This document shows positions 9,158 through 17,764 of a stretch of 64,000 nt of DNA, in pieces. The DNA is from Thermogemmata fonticola. GTDB lineage: Bacteria > Planctomycetota > Planctomycetia > Gemmatales > Gemmataceae. The first letter of the stretch is position 1, and each line of letters opens with the position of its first letter. The notes under the pieces were generated by a model. It saw only the letters and a list, made by a program, of their open reading frames with translations. It was not told where the DNA came from and searched no databases. The DNA lies in assembly GCF_013694095.1 (NCBI RefSeq), contig NZ_JACEFB010000002.1, forward strand, positions 558,001-622,000, written 5' to 3'. The translations under genes were made by a program, and so were the position numbers.

Positions 9158-10147
9158 TCAGTTCCAATCGGGTCCGAGCAGGCCGCCATCGTTGGGCAGC
9201 ACCGCCAGGCTCCAGGTGGCGACGGAGATATTGGCGTTGACCATGCGGACGCTGCCGTCGCCGAGCAGGGCCAGGGTGCCGCTGGTGCTATGCCCCTGAG
9301 CCGGGAATTGCCAGAGGTTGCAGTCAGCAGGACGAGGGTTGACCTGGGGGACGGGGAAAAGGCGGTAATTGGGATCGGCGGGATTGCTGGTCCAGCCGAG
9401 GTTGATGCGGGCGAAGACAGGCCAGAACTTGTCATCCGCCGGATGGCCCCAACCGACGCCGCCATTTTGGCAGCGCATCCGCTTCTCGGCGACAAAGACA
9501 GTGTTGGAGGTACCATCGGTGATGCCGACGAGTTTCTTCGCGCCCGCGCCGTTGTTCCAGTCCCAAATGTTGTTGGGGTAGGCTTCGGGACGGCCGAAGA
9601 CCTGCCAATTGCAGGCATAGCTGGCCAGGGCCACGTCCACCGGGTTGGTCGTCCACATCCAGGATATCGGCGGGTTATTGAAGCCGCCGACCAGTACTCC
9701 TCCGCCCGGATCGGAAGAGTCATTCGGAGCTTGCAGGACTTTGAGAGGCACGCTCATGGCAGCCTGCGTAGCGTTGATCGCGCCCAAACCGCTGCCGGGC
9801 CAGTTGGTGATGGAAGCCTGAATCACCCCTTGCTCGAAGAAGGGGAGCAGGCAGAAGAAGAAAGTGCCGTCGCTATTCGTGTAGCCGCCCCGATACGGGG
9901 GATTGTTCCACCAGAAGGCCACCGCGGGCGGCAGGACGCCGTATTGGTCGTGGCCATTATGCACGGCCAGGCCGATCTGCTTGAGGTTATTCATCGAGGT
10001 GGCGCGAGCGGCGGCATCCCGTACCTTCTGCACCGCAGGCAAAAGCAGGCCGATCAGGATCGCAATGATCGCAATGACGACCAGCAGCTCGATGAGCGTA
10101 AACGCGGTTGAACCGCCCCGACGGCGGGGAGAGGAAAATGATGGCAT
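9158..10147 (-). CDS. DUF1559 prepilin-like protein
   Basis: 329 residues. The N-terminus carries the prepilin signal ([19 protein letters not shown]) and [30 protein letters not shown]. The C-terminal half has [17 protein letters not shown] and [17 protein letters not shown], the paired DUF1559 motifs. It is a paralogue of 3752-4711, but the central region is unrelated in length and sequence. The start ATG is preceded by GGGAGTGACACC. The lipoprotein at 8428-8874 follows on the same strand, a frequent arrangement. It is expected to be cleaved by a prepilin peptidase and exposed outside the inner membrane; whether it makes fibres is unknown. Confidence 0.92.
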   Translation of the reverse strand: MPSFSSPRRRGGSTAFTLIELLVVIAIIAILIGLLLPAVQKVRDAAARATSMNNLKQIGLAVHNGHDQYGVLPPAVAFWWNNPPYRGGYTNSDGTFFFCLLPFFEQGVIQASITNWPGSGLGAINATQAAMSVPLKVLQAPNDSSDPGGGVLVGGFNNPPISWMWTTNPVDVALASYACNWQVFGRPEAYPNNIWDWNNGAGAKKLVGITDGTSNTVFVAEKRMRCQNGGVGWGHPADDKFWPVFARINLGWTSNPADPNYRLFPVPQVNPRPADCNLWQFPAQGHSTSGTLALLGDGSVRMVNANISVATWSLAVLPNDGGLLGPDWN

Positions 10148-10558
10148 GGTGTCACTCCCAGTTGCTAAACCTTGTGCCTCTTCACGCTGAGTTATTCGTA
10201 GAAACATCATTTCTTCAGGTCAATACCCGACGGAGCGGCGGGTCTTACAAAAAGCGGAAAAAGGCGAGGTGTACACCTTTTGGCATGGAGTGCTCAGCGG
10301 GCCGGGGGGACATTGTGCGAGGGCGGATCAGTAAACCGACGCCATGGGCGGAAGCAGCACTCGTTGTGCCAGAGTAGGTTCTGGAGACGGGAACGGCAGG
10401 AGGGAAAAGGGCGCTTCCTCACCGCCGAGGGACCGAAGGAGTTTCTGGCACAGGCTTTGCCGAATGTTGCTTGACCTCGGAGTGTGGTATGGTGGGTCCG
10501 GTGGGGTGACTGAGGGCAGTGAGTCTAACAGCACGTGCGCGGCTGGGGAGGGGACGTG
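10148..10558. other. Intergenic region between divergent genes
   Basis: 411 bases between the DUF1559 gene (minus) and PEP synthase (plus), so both promoters are expected here. The ribosome site GGAGGGG of PEP synthase ends the region. No small gene, repeat or RNA element was recognised. Open frames crossing it on the minus strand are antisense shadows of PEP synthase. Confidence 0.5.
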
Positions 10559-12985
10559 ATGGCAAGCCGCTGGATTCGCTGGTTTCGGGAGCTGAGTTTG
10601 TCCGATGTCGGGTTGGTGGGCGGAAAGAATGCCTCGCTGGGGGAGTTGTATCGGGAGTTGACGCCGGTGGGGGTGCGGGTGCCCAATGGCTTCGCGGTGA
10701 CCGCGGAGGCATACCGGCATTTCCTGCGGGTCCATCAGTTGGAAGAGGTCATCCAGCGGGAGCTGGCCGGTTTGGACACCCGCCATTTGGAGGAACTGGC
10801 GGAGCGCGGGCGGCGGATTCGTGAGGCGATCCTGAGCCGGCCGTTGCCGCCGGAGCTGGCCGGAGAGATCGTGGAAGCCTACCGGTCCTTGTGCCAGGAA
10901 GCCGGGGCGGAGATCGAGGTGGCGGTACGCTCCAGCGCGACGGCGGAGGACCTGCCCACAGCGAGCTTCGCGGGGCAGCAGGAGTCGTATCTGAACATCC
11001 GCGGGGAACGGGGCGTGCTGGAGGCGGTCCAGCGCTGCATGGCGTCGTTGTTCACCGACCGGGCGATTTCCTACCGCGTGGACCGGGGCTTCGAGCACAT
11101 GGCGGTGGCGCTGTCCGTGGGGGTGCAGCGGATGGTCCGCTCGGACCTGGCCTGCGCCGGCGTGCTGTTCACGCTGGACACCGAGAGCGGCTTTACTGAC
11201 GTGGTGCTCATCCACAGTGCCTGGGGCCTGGGCGAAAGCGTGGTCAAGGGACGGGTCGACCCGGACGAGTACATGGTGTTCAAGCCGACCCTGCGGGCTG
11301 GTTTCCGTCCGATCCTCAAGCGGAGCATCGGGGCCAAGCAAGAGCGGCTGATCTATCGCCGCGGCGGGGGGACCAAGGCGGTGCCGACCCCGCCGGAGGA
11401 GCGCGAACGCCTGACGCTCCAGGACGAGGAAGTGCTCACCCTGGCCCGCTGGGGATGCCTGATTGAGGAGCACTATTCCCGGCGGCAAGGGCACTGGGTG
11501 GGCATGGACCTGGAGTGGGCCAAGGATGGCCGCAGCGGCGAGCTATTCATCGTGCAGGCCCGCCCGGAGACGGTGCATACCCGCCGGCCACACTTGCAGC
11601 GGGAAGTCTACCATCTGGAACAGAAAGGACGCCTCCTGCTCCAGGGGCGCAGCGTCGGGGAAAAAATCGGGGCCGGAACGGTGCGGGTCATCCGCGATGT
11701 CCACGAATTGTCCCAGTTCCAACCCGGCGAGGTCCTCGTGGCAGATATGACCGACCCGGATTGGGAACCGACGATGAAGATGGCGGCGGCCATTGTCACC
11801 AATCGCGGGGGGCGGACCTGCCATGCGGCCATCGTCAGCCGGGAGATCGGCGTGCCGTGCGTCGTAGGGACTGGCACCGCCACGCAGCAGCTCCGCACCG
11901 GCCAGGAGGTGACCGTCTCCTGCGCGGAAGGGGAAGTGGGCAAGGTGTACGACGGCCGCCTGGCCTTCCGCAAAGAGATGCTCGACCTGCAAACCTTGCC
12001 GCAGCCCAAAACGCGCGTGCTGGTGAACATCGGCGACCCGGACCAGGCGCTGGCCCTCTCCTTCCTCCCCGTGCAAGGCGTCGGCCTGGCTCGCATCGAA
12101 TTCATCATTTCCAGCGCCATCCAGGTCCATCCGCTGGCTTTGACCCGCTTCGACCAATTGCCGCCGGGAAGCGAACGCGACCGCATCGACCAGCTCAGCC
12201 GCCACTATGACCCGGACAAGCCACGCTACTTTGTGGAAAAGCTCGCCGAAGGCGTGGGACGGATCGCCGCCGCTTTCTACCCCCGCGAAGTCATCGTCCG
12301 TCTGTCGGATTTCAAAAGCAACGAGTACGCCCACCTCCTCGGCGGCCACCATTTCGAACCGCAGGAGGAAAACCCCATGCTCGGCTTCCGCGGGGCCTCC
12401 CGCTACTACGATCCCCGCTATCGGGATGGCTTTCTGCTGGAATGCCAGGCCATGCGGCAGGTGCGGGACGAGATGGGCTTGAAAAACGTCCACCTCATGA
12501 TTCCCTTCTGCCGCACGCCGGAGGAAGGCCGCAAGGTGATCGAGGTCATGGCCCAAGCCGGCCTCGTCCGCGGCGCCGAGGGGCTGAAGGTGTACGTCAT
12601 GGGCGAAATCCCCACCAACGTGCTGCGGGCCGCCGAGTTCGCCGAGGTCTTCGACGGCTTCTCCATTGGCTCGAACGACCTGACGCAACTGACCCTGGGA
12701 CTGGACCGCGACTCGGAGCTGGTCGCCCACCTGTTCGACGAGCGCGATCCGGCGGTGCAGTGGCTGATCGCCGAGTTGATCCGCCAGGCCCATCAGCGGG
12801 GCCGACCCGTGGGCATCTGCGGCCAAGCGCCGAGCGACTATCCGGAGATGGTCCGCTTCCTGGTCGCCTCCGGCATCGACAGCATCTCGCTCAACCCCGA
12901 CGCCGTGCTCAAGACCCTGCCCGTCATCCTGGCGGCGGAGCAAGAGCAGGAGTCCATCGCCAAAGACGCTCAGGCAGCCGGGTAG
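10559..12985 (+). CDS. ppsA: Phosphoenolpyruvate synthase (pyruvate, water dikinase)
   Basis: 808 residues, the usual length. The N-terminal ATP-grasp domain begins GLVGGKNASLGELYREL and contains SSATAEDLPTASFAGQQESYLN. The central swivelling domain has the phospho-His motif GGRTCHAAIVSREIGVPCVVG with His422. The C-terminal TIM barrel has FDGFSIGSNDLTQLTLGLDRDS and GICGQAPSDYPE. It converts pyruvate, ATP and water to PEP, AMP and phosphate, the entry to gluconeogenesis. Enolase is 18 kb away at 29211. The start ATG follows GGAGGGGACGTG. It is monocistronic, with a divergent pilin gene upstream. Confidence 0.96.
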   Translation: MASRWIRWFRELSLSDVGLVGGKNASLGELYRELTPVGVRVPNGFAVTAEAYRHFLRVHQLEEVIQRELAGLDTRHLEELAERGRRIREAILSRPLPPELAGEIVEAYRSLCQEAGAEIEVAVRSSATAEDLPTASFAGQQESYLNIRGERGVLEAVQRCMASLFTDRAISYRVDRGFEHMAVALSVGVQRMVRSDLACAGVLFTLDTESGFTDVVLIHSAWGLGESVVKGRVDPDEYMVFKPTLRAGFRPILKRSIGAKQERLIYRRGGGTKAVPTPPEERERLTLQDEEVLTLARWGCLIEEHYSRRQGHWVGMDLEWAKDGRSGELFIVQARPETVHTRRPHLQREVYHLEQKGRLLLQGRSVGEKIGAGTVRVIRDVHELSQFQPGEVLVADMTDPDWEPTMKMAAAIVTNRGGRTCHAAIVSREIGVPCVVGTGTATQQLRTGQEVTVSCAEGEVGKVYDGRLAFRKEMLDLQTLPQPKTRVLVNIGDPDQALALSFLPVQGVGLARIEFIISSAIQVHPLALTRFDQLPPGSERDRIDQLSRHYDPDKPRYFVEKLAEGVGRIAAAFYPREVIVRLSDFKSNEYAHLLGGHHFEPQEENPMLGFRGASRYYDPRYRDGFLLECQAMRQVRDEMGLKNVHLMIPFCRTPEEGRKVIEVMAQAGLVRGAEGLKVYVMGEIPTNVLRAAEFAEVFDGFSIGSNDLTQLTLGLDRDSELVAHLFDERDPAVQWLIAELIRQAHQRGRPVGICGQAPSDYPEMVRFLVASGIDSISLNPDAVLKTLPVILAAEQEQESIAKDAQAAG

Positions 12986-13180
12986 AAGAAGGAATCTTGA
13001 CCCTCTCTGCCCCAGGCCAGGGGGAAACTTGACGCTTCTGGCTGGTCGTCGTGGCGGAAGCAGGGAAAAAACAACCTCTCCGGCGGCACTGAGCCGGCGC
13101 TTCGGGGGGAAAATCCAGGGATGAATCACCGCGTCGGGAAGGGAGCAAAGGACTCAAGCGGGGGGAGTGCCCCGGCGGGG

Positions 13181-13381
13181 TCACTTTTTCGCAGCTTGTT
13201 GGGCCTTGCGGATGGCACGCATGCGGGCGGCTTCCTTGCGGCGGCGCACTTCGCAGGGCTTCTCGTAATATTCGTGAGCTTTCAACTCCCGCTTCATGCC
13301 GCTGCGCTCGATCAGCTTTTTGAACCGCCGCAGAGCAGCACTGATCGGTTCTTTGTCATGCACGCGCATCTTCAGACCCAT
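13181..13381 (-). CDS. rpsU: 30S ribosomal protein bS21
   Basis: 66 residues, the normal length. The sequence MRVHDKEPISAALRRFKKLIERSGMKRELKAHEYYEKPCEVRRRKEAARMRAIRKAQ is the S21 pattern: a short N-terminal strand, then two very basic helices. S21 sits near the anti-Shine-Dalgarno region of 16S rRNA and helps translation initiation. The start ATG at 13381 has GGAAAGGAGGAGCG upstream; ATG four codons later is less well placed. It is a single-gene unit between PEP synthase and a TerB-like gene. Confidence 0.96.
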   Translation of the reverse strand: MGLKMRVHDKEPISAALRRFKKLIERSGMKRELKAHEYYEKPCEVRRRKEAARMRAIRKAQQAAKK

Positions 13382-13893
13382 ACACGCTCCTCCTTTCCTT
13401 CACGTGGACAGACTAGCATACCAAAGACCCAGAGAAACAGGGACACAGCAGCACCGTCCTTCCCTCTCTGCCACCGCAGCAGATGTACAAGGAAGGATTG
13501 TGCCGCTTCCTGCGCTTGTGCCTAGTTTTCGGCTCGGTCGCAGCATTTCTATTATATCGTCTCGCCGGAAGGGGGAACATGACGGCGAACCCTTTGACCG
13601 CATTCTCCCCCGCTAGTGCGGACCTCATACGAGGGGACCCAACGCTGGTGCGGACCCCAGGCGAGGGGACCCTATACGAGGGCGGGCCATCGTCTCAACC
13701 TGCCGCCGGTCCCTCGATCTCGATGCTGCCGGAAGCTATAGTCTAGTGTTTTCGCGTCCCGCGGCGAGTATTTCCTGCGTGGTGGGGGGCGCACTTGGAA
13801 GAGTCAGCACCGTTGCGCCGGCGGAAGAAAACCCTCCACCGGTCGGGAATGTGCCGCCCGTGAGAGGTTGCCGGAGAGGGGGCGAAGGGAGAA
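13382..13893. other. Intergenic region upstream of rpsU with short duplication
   Basis: 512 bases without a convincing gene. It should hold the rpsU promoter at its left end. The centre carries an imperfect direct repeat (13616-13680, listed separately). Open frames crossing the region have Pro/Arg/Ser-rich compositions typical of noise in high-GC DNA. Confidence 0.5.
13616..13680. repeat. Imperfect tandem duplication of a 32-base unit
   Basis: The word GTGCGGACC followed by CGAGGGGACCC occurs twice, beginning near 13616 and 13648, and a third partial CGAGGG follows near 13677. Both copies lie in the gap between rpsU and the TerB-like gene and code for nothing recognisable. Confidence 0.7.
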
Positions 13894-14328
13894 TTACGCC
13901 ATGCCCAATTCCCGCTTGAGCGAGCTGTACCAGTCGCTGAACCAGCCGCGCTTGACCTGGGTCTGCCCGGTATCCTCCATGACCGTGATGACCATGCGCT
14001 GGAGTTCGCGTTCGTTTTTGCGCCCTTTGACGGCATTTTTGGCGGTGTTGACGATCATGTCGAACTCTTTGCGATCGATGCGCCCATCGTCTCCCATAGC
14101 GGCCTGGAGCTGGTCCTTGATCTGCTGAATGAGGCGGCTTTCGAGGATGTAGTCGTTCTCATCGCAGACTTGGGCCAAGGCGGCGCGGGCGGAGTCGATG
14201 TTCACACCCATTTGGATCGCCGTTTGCAGGATTTCCTTCTCCTCGTTGCGGTCGATGTACTTGTCGTCGTAAGCCCGCAACTTAATTTCGTTGACGAAGC
14301 GGCGTTTGACTTCTTCCATCGAGGCCAT
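13894..14328 (-). CDS. TerB-like helical protein with two EF-hand-like loops
   Basis: 144 residues, soluble, all-helical by appearance. Two similar halves each contain an acidic loop followed by a helix: DDKYIDRNEEKEILQ near residues 21-35 and GDDGRIDRKEFDMIV near residues 78-92. The spacing of acidic residues resembles EF-hand calcium loops or the metal-binding helices of TerB/tellurite-resistance proteins. No ter operon partner is nearby, so function is open. The start ATG has GGAGTAACGACT upstream (plus strand read in reverse), an acceptable ribosome site. Metal binding is an inference from the loops. Confidence 0.65.
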   Translation of the reverse strand: MASMEEVKRRFVNEIKLRAYDDKYIDRNEEKEILQTAIQMGVNIDSARAALAQVCDENDYILESRLIQQIKDQLQAAMGDDGRIDRKEFDMIVNTAKNAVKGRKNERELQRMVITVMEDTGQTQVKRGWFSDWYSSLKRELGMA

Positions 14329-14772
14329 AGTCGTTACTCCTCTGTGGCAGTTGGGACGATGCCCAGAGCAATTACCCTCACCCTCGTGTCCCCGCGACCG
14401 AGGGAGGAAGCTCCTCTAGGTAGGTCATTCGCTCCCGGCGGCGAAACATTTACCTAACTCGATGATAAAGGCTCTGCGGGAGCTGTCAACAAAAGTTGCA
14501 GCATCTTTCTGAACGGGGGGAAGCCAAGACAGCCGAGGATGCGGAAGAATCCGACATCCAAGCCGTCGCATGCGGAAGGTATTGGCATCCACATCCTGTC
14601 GTATGCGGAAGGGTCCGACATCCAGGCCGCCGCATGCGGGAGGTTCCGGCATTCATCCCATCGGGTTGGAGAGAATCTGCGGTTTGGAGAAACTCTACGG
14701 GAAGCGACGGTTGTTCTGTCCGGAGGTTTTTCTGTCTTGGGGGCAGACTGGTTTTAGCCCTTTTGCTCGGTT
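14329..14772. other. Intergenic region with an iterated 31-33 base repeat
   Basis: 444 bases between the end of the SDR gene and the start of the TerB-like gene, both on the minus strand. The repeat array at 14539-14664 is described separately. The remainder contains no recognisable gene or RNA. Confidence 0.5.
14539..14664. repeat. Four tandem iterons, 31-33 base period
   Basis: Four consecutive units start with ATGCGGAAG or ATGCGGGAG at 14539, 14570, 14603 and 14634, giving spacings of 31, 33 and 31 bases, close to three helical turns. Units 1 and 3 are nearly identical across their length (shared core CCGACATCCA); units 2 and 4 are more diverged (GGCATCCACA, CCGGCATTCA). There is no distinct spacer, so it is not a CRISPR array. 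It could be a protein-binding iteron set or a plain tandem expansion. Confidence 0.8.
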
Positions 14773-15564
14773 TCAGCCCTTTTCATACGGCGAGATGGGA
14801 CGGAAGGCCATTTGCTGGGCATCCAGGCCGCCATCCACAACGACGATGGTGCCGGTGGCATAGGCGGCCTTGTCCGAGGCCAGAAAGACATACCACCAGG
14901 CGACATCCTCCACGGAGGCGATGCGGCGCAGGGGAATCTGTTCCATGACGGCGTGGCGTTCGCTGGGGGTGGATTTGAGGCCGAAATCGGTCAGCGGCGT
15001 CTCGACCAAGCCCGGCGCGACGGCGGCGGTGGTGATGCCGAAGGGAGCCAATTCGACCGCTAGTTGCCGACAGAGAGCATTGATGGCCCCCTTGCTGGCG
15101 TCGTAGAGGGTATGCTGGGGTTCGCTGCGGCTGGCGTTGAGCGAGGAGCTGAAGAGGATGCGCCCCGGACGCTTCTCCGCTTTGAGCCGGCGGACAAACT
15201 CGCGAGACAGGGCGATCGCCGACCAGACGTTCAGGCCGAAGATGAAGTCAAAATCCCGGCGGGTGAGCTGTTCCAGCGGCGGCTCTTTGTACGTGCCCAC
15301 GTTGTTGACCAAAACGTCCAGGCCGGCGAAGGCCTGCCAGGCTTCCGCCAGCAGGCGCTCCGGTTCCCCCTCCTGAAGCAGATCGGCCTGGATGTAGCGG
15401 GTGTGTTCGTAGTCGCTGAGGATGCGTTGGACTTCGGGGCAGTGGGGCAGGGGTTTTTCCGAAGTCAGGACGACCTTGGCTCCGCTAGCCGCAAAAGCGC
15501 GGGCCACCCCCAGGCCGATCCCTTGACTGCTCCCCGTGACTAACGCCGCTTTGCCGCTGAGCAT
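14773..15564 (-). CDS. Short-chain dehydrogenase/reductase
   Basis: 263 residues with classical SDR motifs: cofactor-binding TGSSQGIG near residue 10, NNVG near residue 90, and the catalytic Ser with YDASK about 13 residues further on, close to residue 155. The C-terminus has VVDGGLDAQQMAF, as in 3-oxoacyl reductase-like SDRs. It is predicted to be a cytosolic NAD(P)-dependent oxidoreductase; substrate unknown. The ATG at 15564 was chosen because GGGAGGTG lies 7 bases upstream and the SDR fold starts immediately after it; the frame stays open upstream through a GC-rich repeat, which I treat as non-coding. Confidence 0.88.
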   Translation of the reverse strand: MLSGKAALVTGSSQGIGLGVARAFAASGAKVVLTSEKPLPHCPEVQRILSDYEHTRYIQADLLQEGEPERLLAEAWQAFAGLDVLVNNVGTYKEPPLEQLTRRDFDFIFGLNVWSAIALSREFVRRLKAEKRPGRILFSSSLNASRSEPQHTLYDASKGAINALCRQLAVELAPFGITTAAVAPGLVETPLTDFGLKSTPSERHAVMEQIPLRRIASVEDVAWWYVFLASDKAAYATGTIVVVDGGLDAQQMAFRPISPYEKG

Positions 15565-15902
15565 GCCAACACCTCCCCCGAAGACCGCGGCGAAACCCCC
15601 ACTCTCGGCGGAAGCCCCCCCTGTCGGCGGCGGAAAAACTCGCCTTGCTGTGGAATCCCCGCTATCGGCGGCGGAAATCCCACCTTTGGCGGAAACTCCG
15701 TTGCTGGCGGCGGGAGAATATCGACCCGGATCGCCTCCCGGAATCGCCTTGCCAAACGGGAGTCCTGCGGTTGCGCCGCTTTTGGCCAATATAGTAAGCC
15801 CTAGGGTGCAGGCCGTCAGCACGGAATCCTCCCGAATGTCGGCACGGAAGCGCTTGGATGGGCAGTAGGGGGCAGTTCGGTACCAAGCAGAGGCGGAGAG
15901 AA
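15565..15902. other. Divergent intergenic region with degenerate GGCGGAA repeats
   Basis: 338 bases between the SDR gene (minus) and the SMP-30-like gene (plus). From about 15601 to 15720 the words TCGGCGG or TGGCGG followed by AA/GA recur five times at uneven spacing of roughly 20-40 bases, separated by CCCC-containing stretches. This low-complexity array keeps a minus-strand frame open but is probably not translated. Both promoters are expected nearer the gene starts. Confidence 0.55.
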
Positions 15903-16913
15903 ATGAGCACGGGCGGTGCGGTTCAGCGCTGGGTGGCGCAAGTTTGGCAGCGGCCGGCGAGTGAACAAGACGCGTTTTTGCCGGAGGGGCCGCGCTTCTT
16001 CCGCTGGCACGGGAGGGAGGCCGTCATCTGGGTCAACATCCAGACAGGCCGCGAGGCAGATCGGGGGCGGCTGATGGTGGCGGCGACGGAGGCGGAGGGA
16101 CCCGTGGAGGTGCTCAGCTTCGACTGCCCGGGCCGGCCCGGCTTCGTCCTGCCTACCGATCGGGACGGGGTGGTCCTGGTCGGTCTCGATCATTGTCTCT
16201 GCCTGTTCGACTTGGAGAAAAGGCTGTGGTCCTCCCCGTTGGTCCATCTGCCGCGGCCGCATCCCCGCACGACGATCAATGACGGCGAGGTGACACCGGA
16301 TGGCCGGGCCATCGTCTTCGGCACCAAGGACCTGCTCTTCCGGGAACCGCTGGGGTGCTTGTATCTGTACGACGTACCGCAGCGCCGCCTCCATGTTCTG
16401 GCCGAAGGACAAACCTGTTCCAACGGCAAGGTCATACGCCAGGAAGCGGAAGGCTGGATGCTCTACGACATCGACACCCCGACGCGCCAGGTGCGCCGCT
16501 ACCGGCTAGACATCGCCGGCGGCCGAGCGCAGTTCCTGGACGTGGCCCTCGATTTGCACGGGTGGGAAGAATTCCCCGATGGGATGTGTGCGGCGGATGA
16601 GCAGTCCGTGATCATCGCTTTCTATCATCCGGGGGACCGGGACGTAGGCCGGGCGGTGCGCTTCGACTTGGAGAGCCGAGAAGCGGTGGAGGAGTGGGAG
16701 GTGCCGTTTTCCCCACGGGTGACCTGCCCGCTGCTGCTGCCCCCGTCTTCACCGCCGGGCCGTGAGCGGGCACGGCTGATCCTCACGACGGCGGATGAGG
16801 GCATGCCCCCGGAGGTCCGCCAGCGTAATCCGAACGCCGGGTGCCTGTTCCAGGCGCCGACGAGTTTGCCCACCGCGCCGGAACCCGCCGTCGTGCGCCT
16901 GGGGGAGGGGTAG
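15903..16913 (+). CDS. SMP-30/gluconolactonase-like beta-propeller protein
   Basis: 336 residues resembling regucalcin/gluconolactonase: INDGEVTPDGRAIVFGTK with the metal-contacting Asn-Asp-Gly, QTCSNGKVI, LYDIDTPTRQVRRYRLD, EFPDGMCAADE and a final TTADEG...PNAGCLFQ. These are the blade signatures of the six-bladed SMP-30 propeller, a divalent-metal-dependent lactonase family acting on sugar lactones. It is cytosolic, with no signal peptide. ATG at 15903 was chosen because GGAGAG directly precedes it; the frame is open 15 codons further upstream. Substrate cannot be read from sequence. Confidence 0.75.
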   Translation: MSTGGAVQRWVAQVWQRPASEQDAFLPEGPRFFRWHGREAVIWVNIQTGREADRGRLMVAATEAEGPVEVLSFDCPGRPGFVLPTDRDGVVLVGLDHCLCLFDLEKRLWSSPLVHLPRPHPRTTINDGEVTPDGRAIVFGTKDLLFREPLGCLYLYDVPQRRLHVLAEGQTCSNGKVIRQEAEGWMLYDIDTPTRQVRRYRLDIAGGRAQFLDVALDLHGWEEFPDGMCAADEQSVIIAFYHPGDRDVGRAVRFDLESREAVEEWEVPFSPRVTCPLLLPPSSPPGRERARLILTTADEGMPPEVRQRNPNAGCLFQAPTSLPTAPEPAVVRLGEG

Positions 16914-16947
16914 GGGAGCAGGTCCGAACATCAGGAAGAAAGCAGGT

Positions 16948-16985
16948 GAACGACGAAAGGAACGAGCGAAAGGACCGAGCGAAGG
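16948..16985. repeat. Three tandem copies of a 12-13 base unit
   Basis: The word GAACGAGCGAAAG and close variants (first copy GAACGACGAAAG, third GACCGAGCGAAGG) occurs three times in a row just upstream of the gene at 17007. It lies in the leader of that gene, ending about 20 bases before the start codon. Confidence 0.8.
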
Positions 16986-17006
16986 GTTCTATCCAGTGGG
17001 GTGGTC

Positions 17007-17522
17007 ATGAGTGAGAGCAAAGGATGGTGGCAAGCCGGGGCCGTGGGGGGGCTTTGCGGGGCCGTGCTGGCGTTGGGGGTGAGTCGCTGGCTGCCTCCGG
17101 CAGTTCCGCCGCAGTCTCCGACACCGGCGCCCCAAGCCGCGGAGACCCTCGTGGATGAGGGAGCCAAGCAGTTTGTCGAACGCTGCCTGTCCCACATCAA
17201 AAATCACCGCCTGGAAGAGTTCGCCCAGGAGGCCAAGCAAAGCCGAGCGGTGGTCGCCGAGGAGGACTTGAAGAAGTTCCTGGAGCGGCTGCAACGGGAC
17301 CGGGAATTGTCCCTGCGGAGTTTTGGCCCGCCGTTGGGCGAATACGAATTGTTGCGGGTGACGGCGCCCAGTCCTTCGCTGGTCCGCTTCATCTATTTGG
17401 AACGGTTCGAGCGCGGGGCCGTCTGGTGGGTCTTCGTCCTCTACCGCACGCCGGAACGCTGGCAGATGGCCTGGGTGGATTGGGGGGCCAACCTCGCCAT
17501 CCTGTTTGCCGGTCTGTCCTGA
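17007..17522 (+). CDS. Small membrane-anchored protein of unknown function
   Basis: 171 residues. The N-terminus has one hydrophobic segment (WWQAGAVGGLCGAVLALGVSRWL), then a Pro-rich linker, then a compact domain (VDEGAKQFVERCLSHIKNHRLEEF ... WWVFVLYRTPERWQMAWVDW). The domain order helix-helix-sheet is reminiscent of NTF2-like/DUF4878-type proteins, but this is not firm. It is probably anchored in the inner membrane with the domain outside. ATG at 17007 follows GGGGTGG; a GTG two codons earlier (17001) is an alternative. It follows the SMP-30-like gene by 93 bases on the same strand. Confidence 0.6.
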   Translation: MSESKGWWQAGAVGGLCGAVLALGVSRWLPPAVPPQSPTPAPQAAETLVDEGAKQFVERCLSHIKNHRLEEFAQEAKQSRAVVAEEDLKKFLERLQRDRELSLRSFGPPLGEYELLRVTAPSPSLVRFIYLERFERGAVWWVFVLYRTPERWQMAWVDWGANLAILFAGLS

Positions 17523-17764
17523 GCGCGCCTCTCCCGGCATCCCGTGCTTTTCACCTCCCGATGGTGGATCTTCGGGGAACCATTCTTTGGGGAAGAAACG
17601 GCTGGCGGAGTTGGGGAAGCGGCTTTTTCCCAGAAAACAGGGGTGCTGCCACGGTTTGTGTCAGCTTTCTCCAGTCCGGTCCTGGCGGTGATCTCCGAAG
17701 GTGATCTAGAGGAAGTGCGACAGTCCGACAGTGCGGCAGTCGGAGACGTACTGACCATCCACCG

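Noticed and set aside
8428-9723. Fused 431-codon frame joining the lipoprotein to upstream DNA
   Set aside because: The upstream part is the out-of-frame shadow of the DUF1559 gene at 9158-10147; the lipoprotein has its own ribosome site.
14425-14652. 75-codon minus-strand frame across the iteron array
   Set aside because: It exists only because the repeat lacks stops in that frame; no ribosome site or domain.
14539-14664. Possible CRISPR array
   Set aside because: Only four units, no separate spacers, divergence throughout the unit, and no cas genes in the window.
15565-15822. N-terminal extension of the SDR protein through the GGCGGAA array
   Set aside because: The SDR cofactor motif begins right after the ATG at 15564, which has its own GGGAGGTG; the extension is low-complexity.
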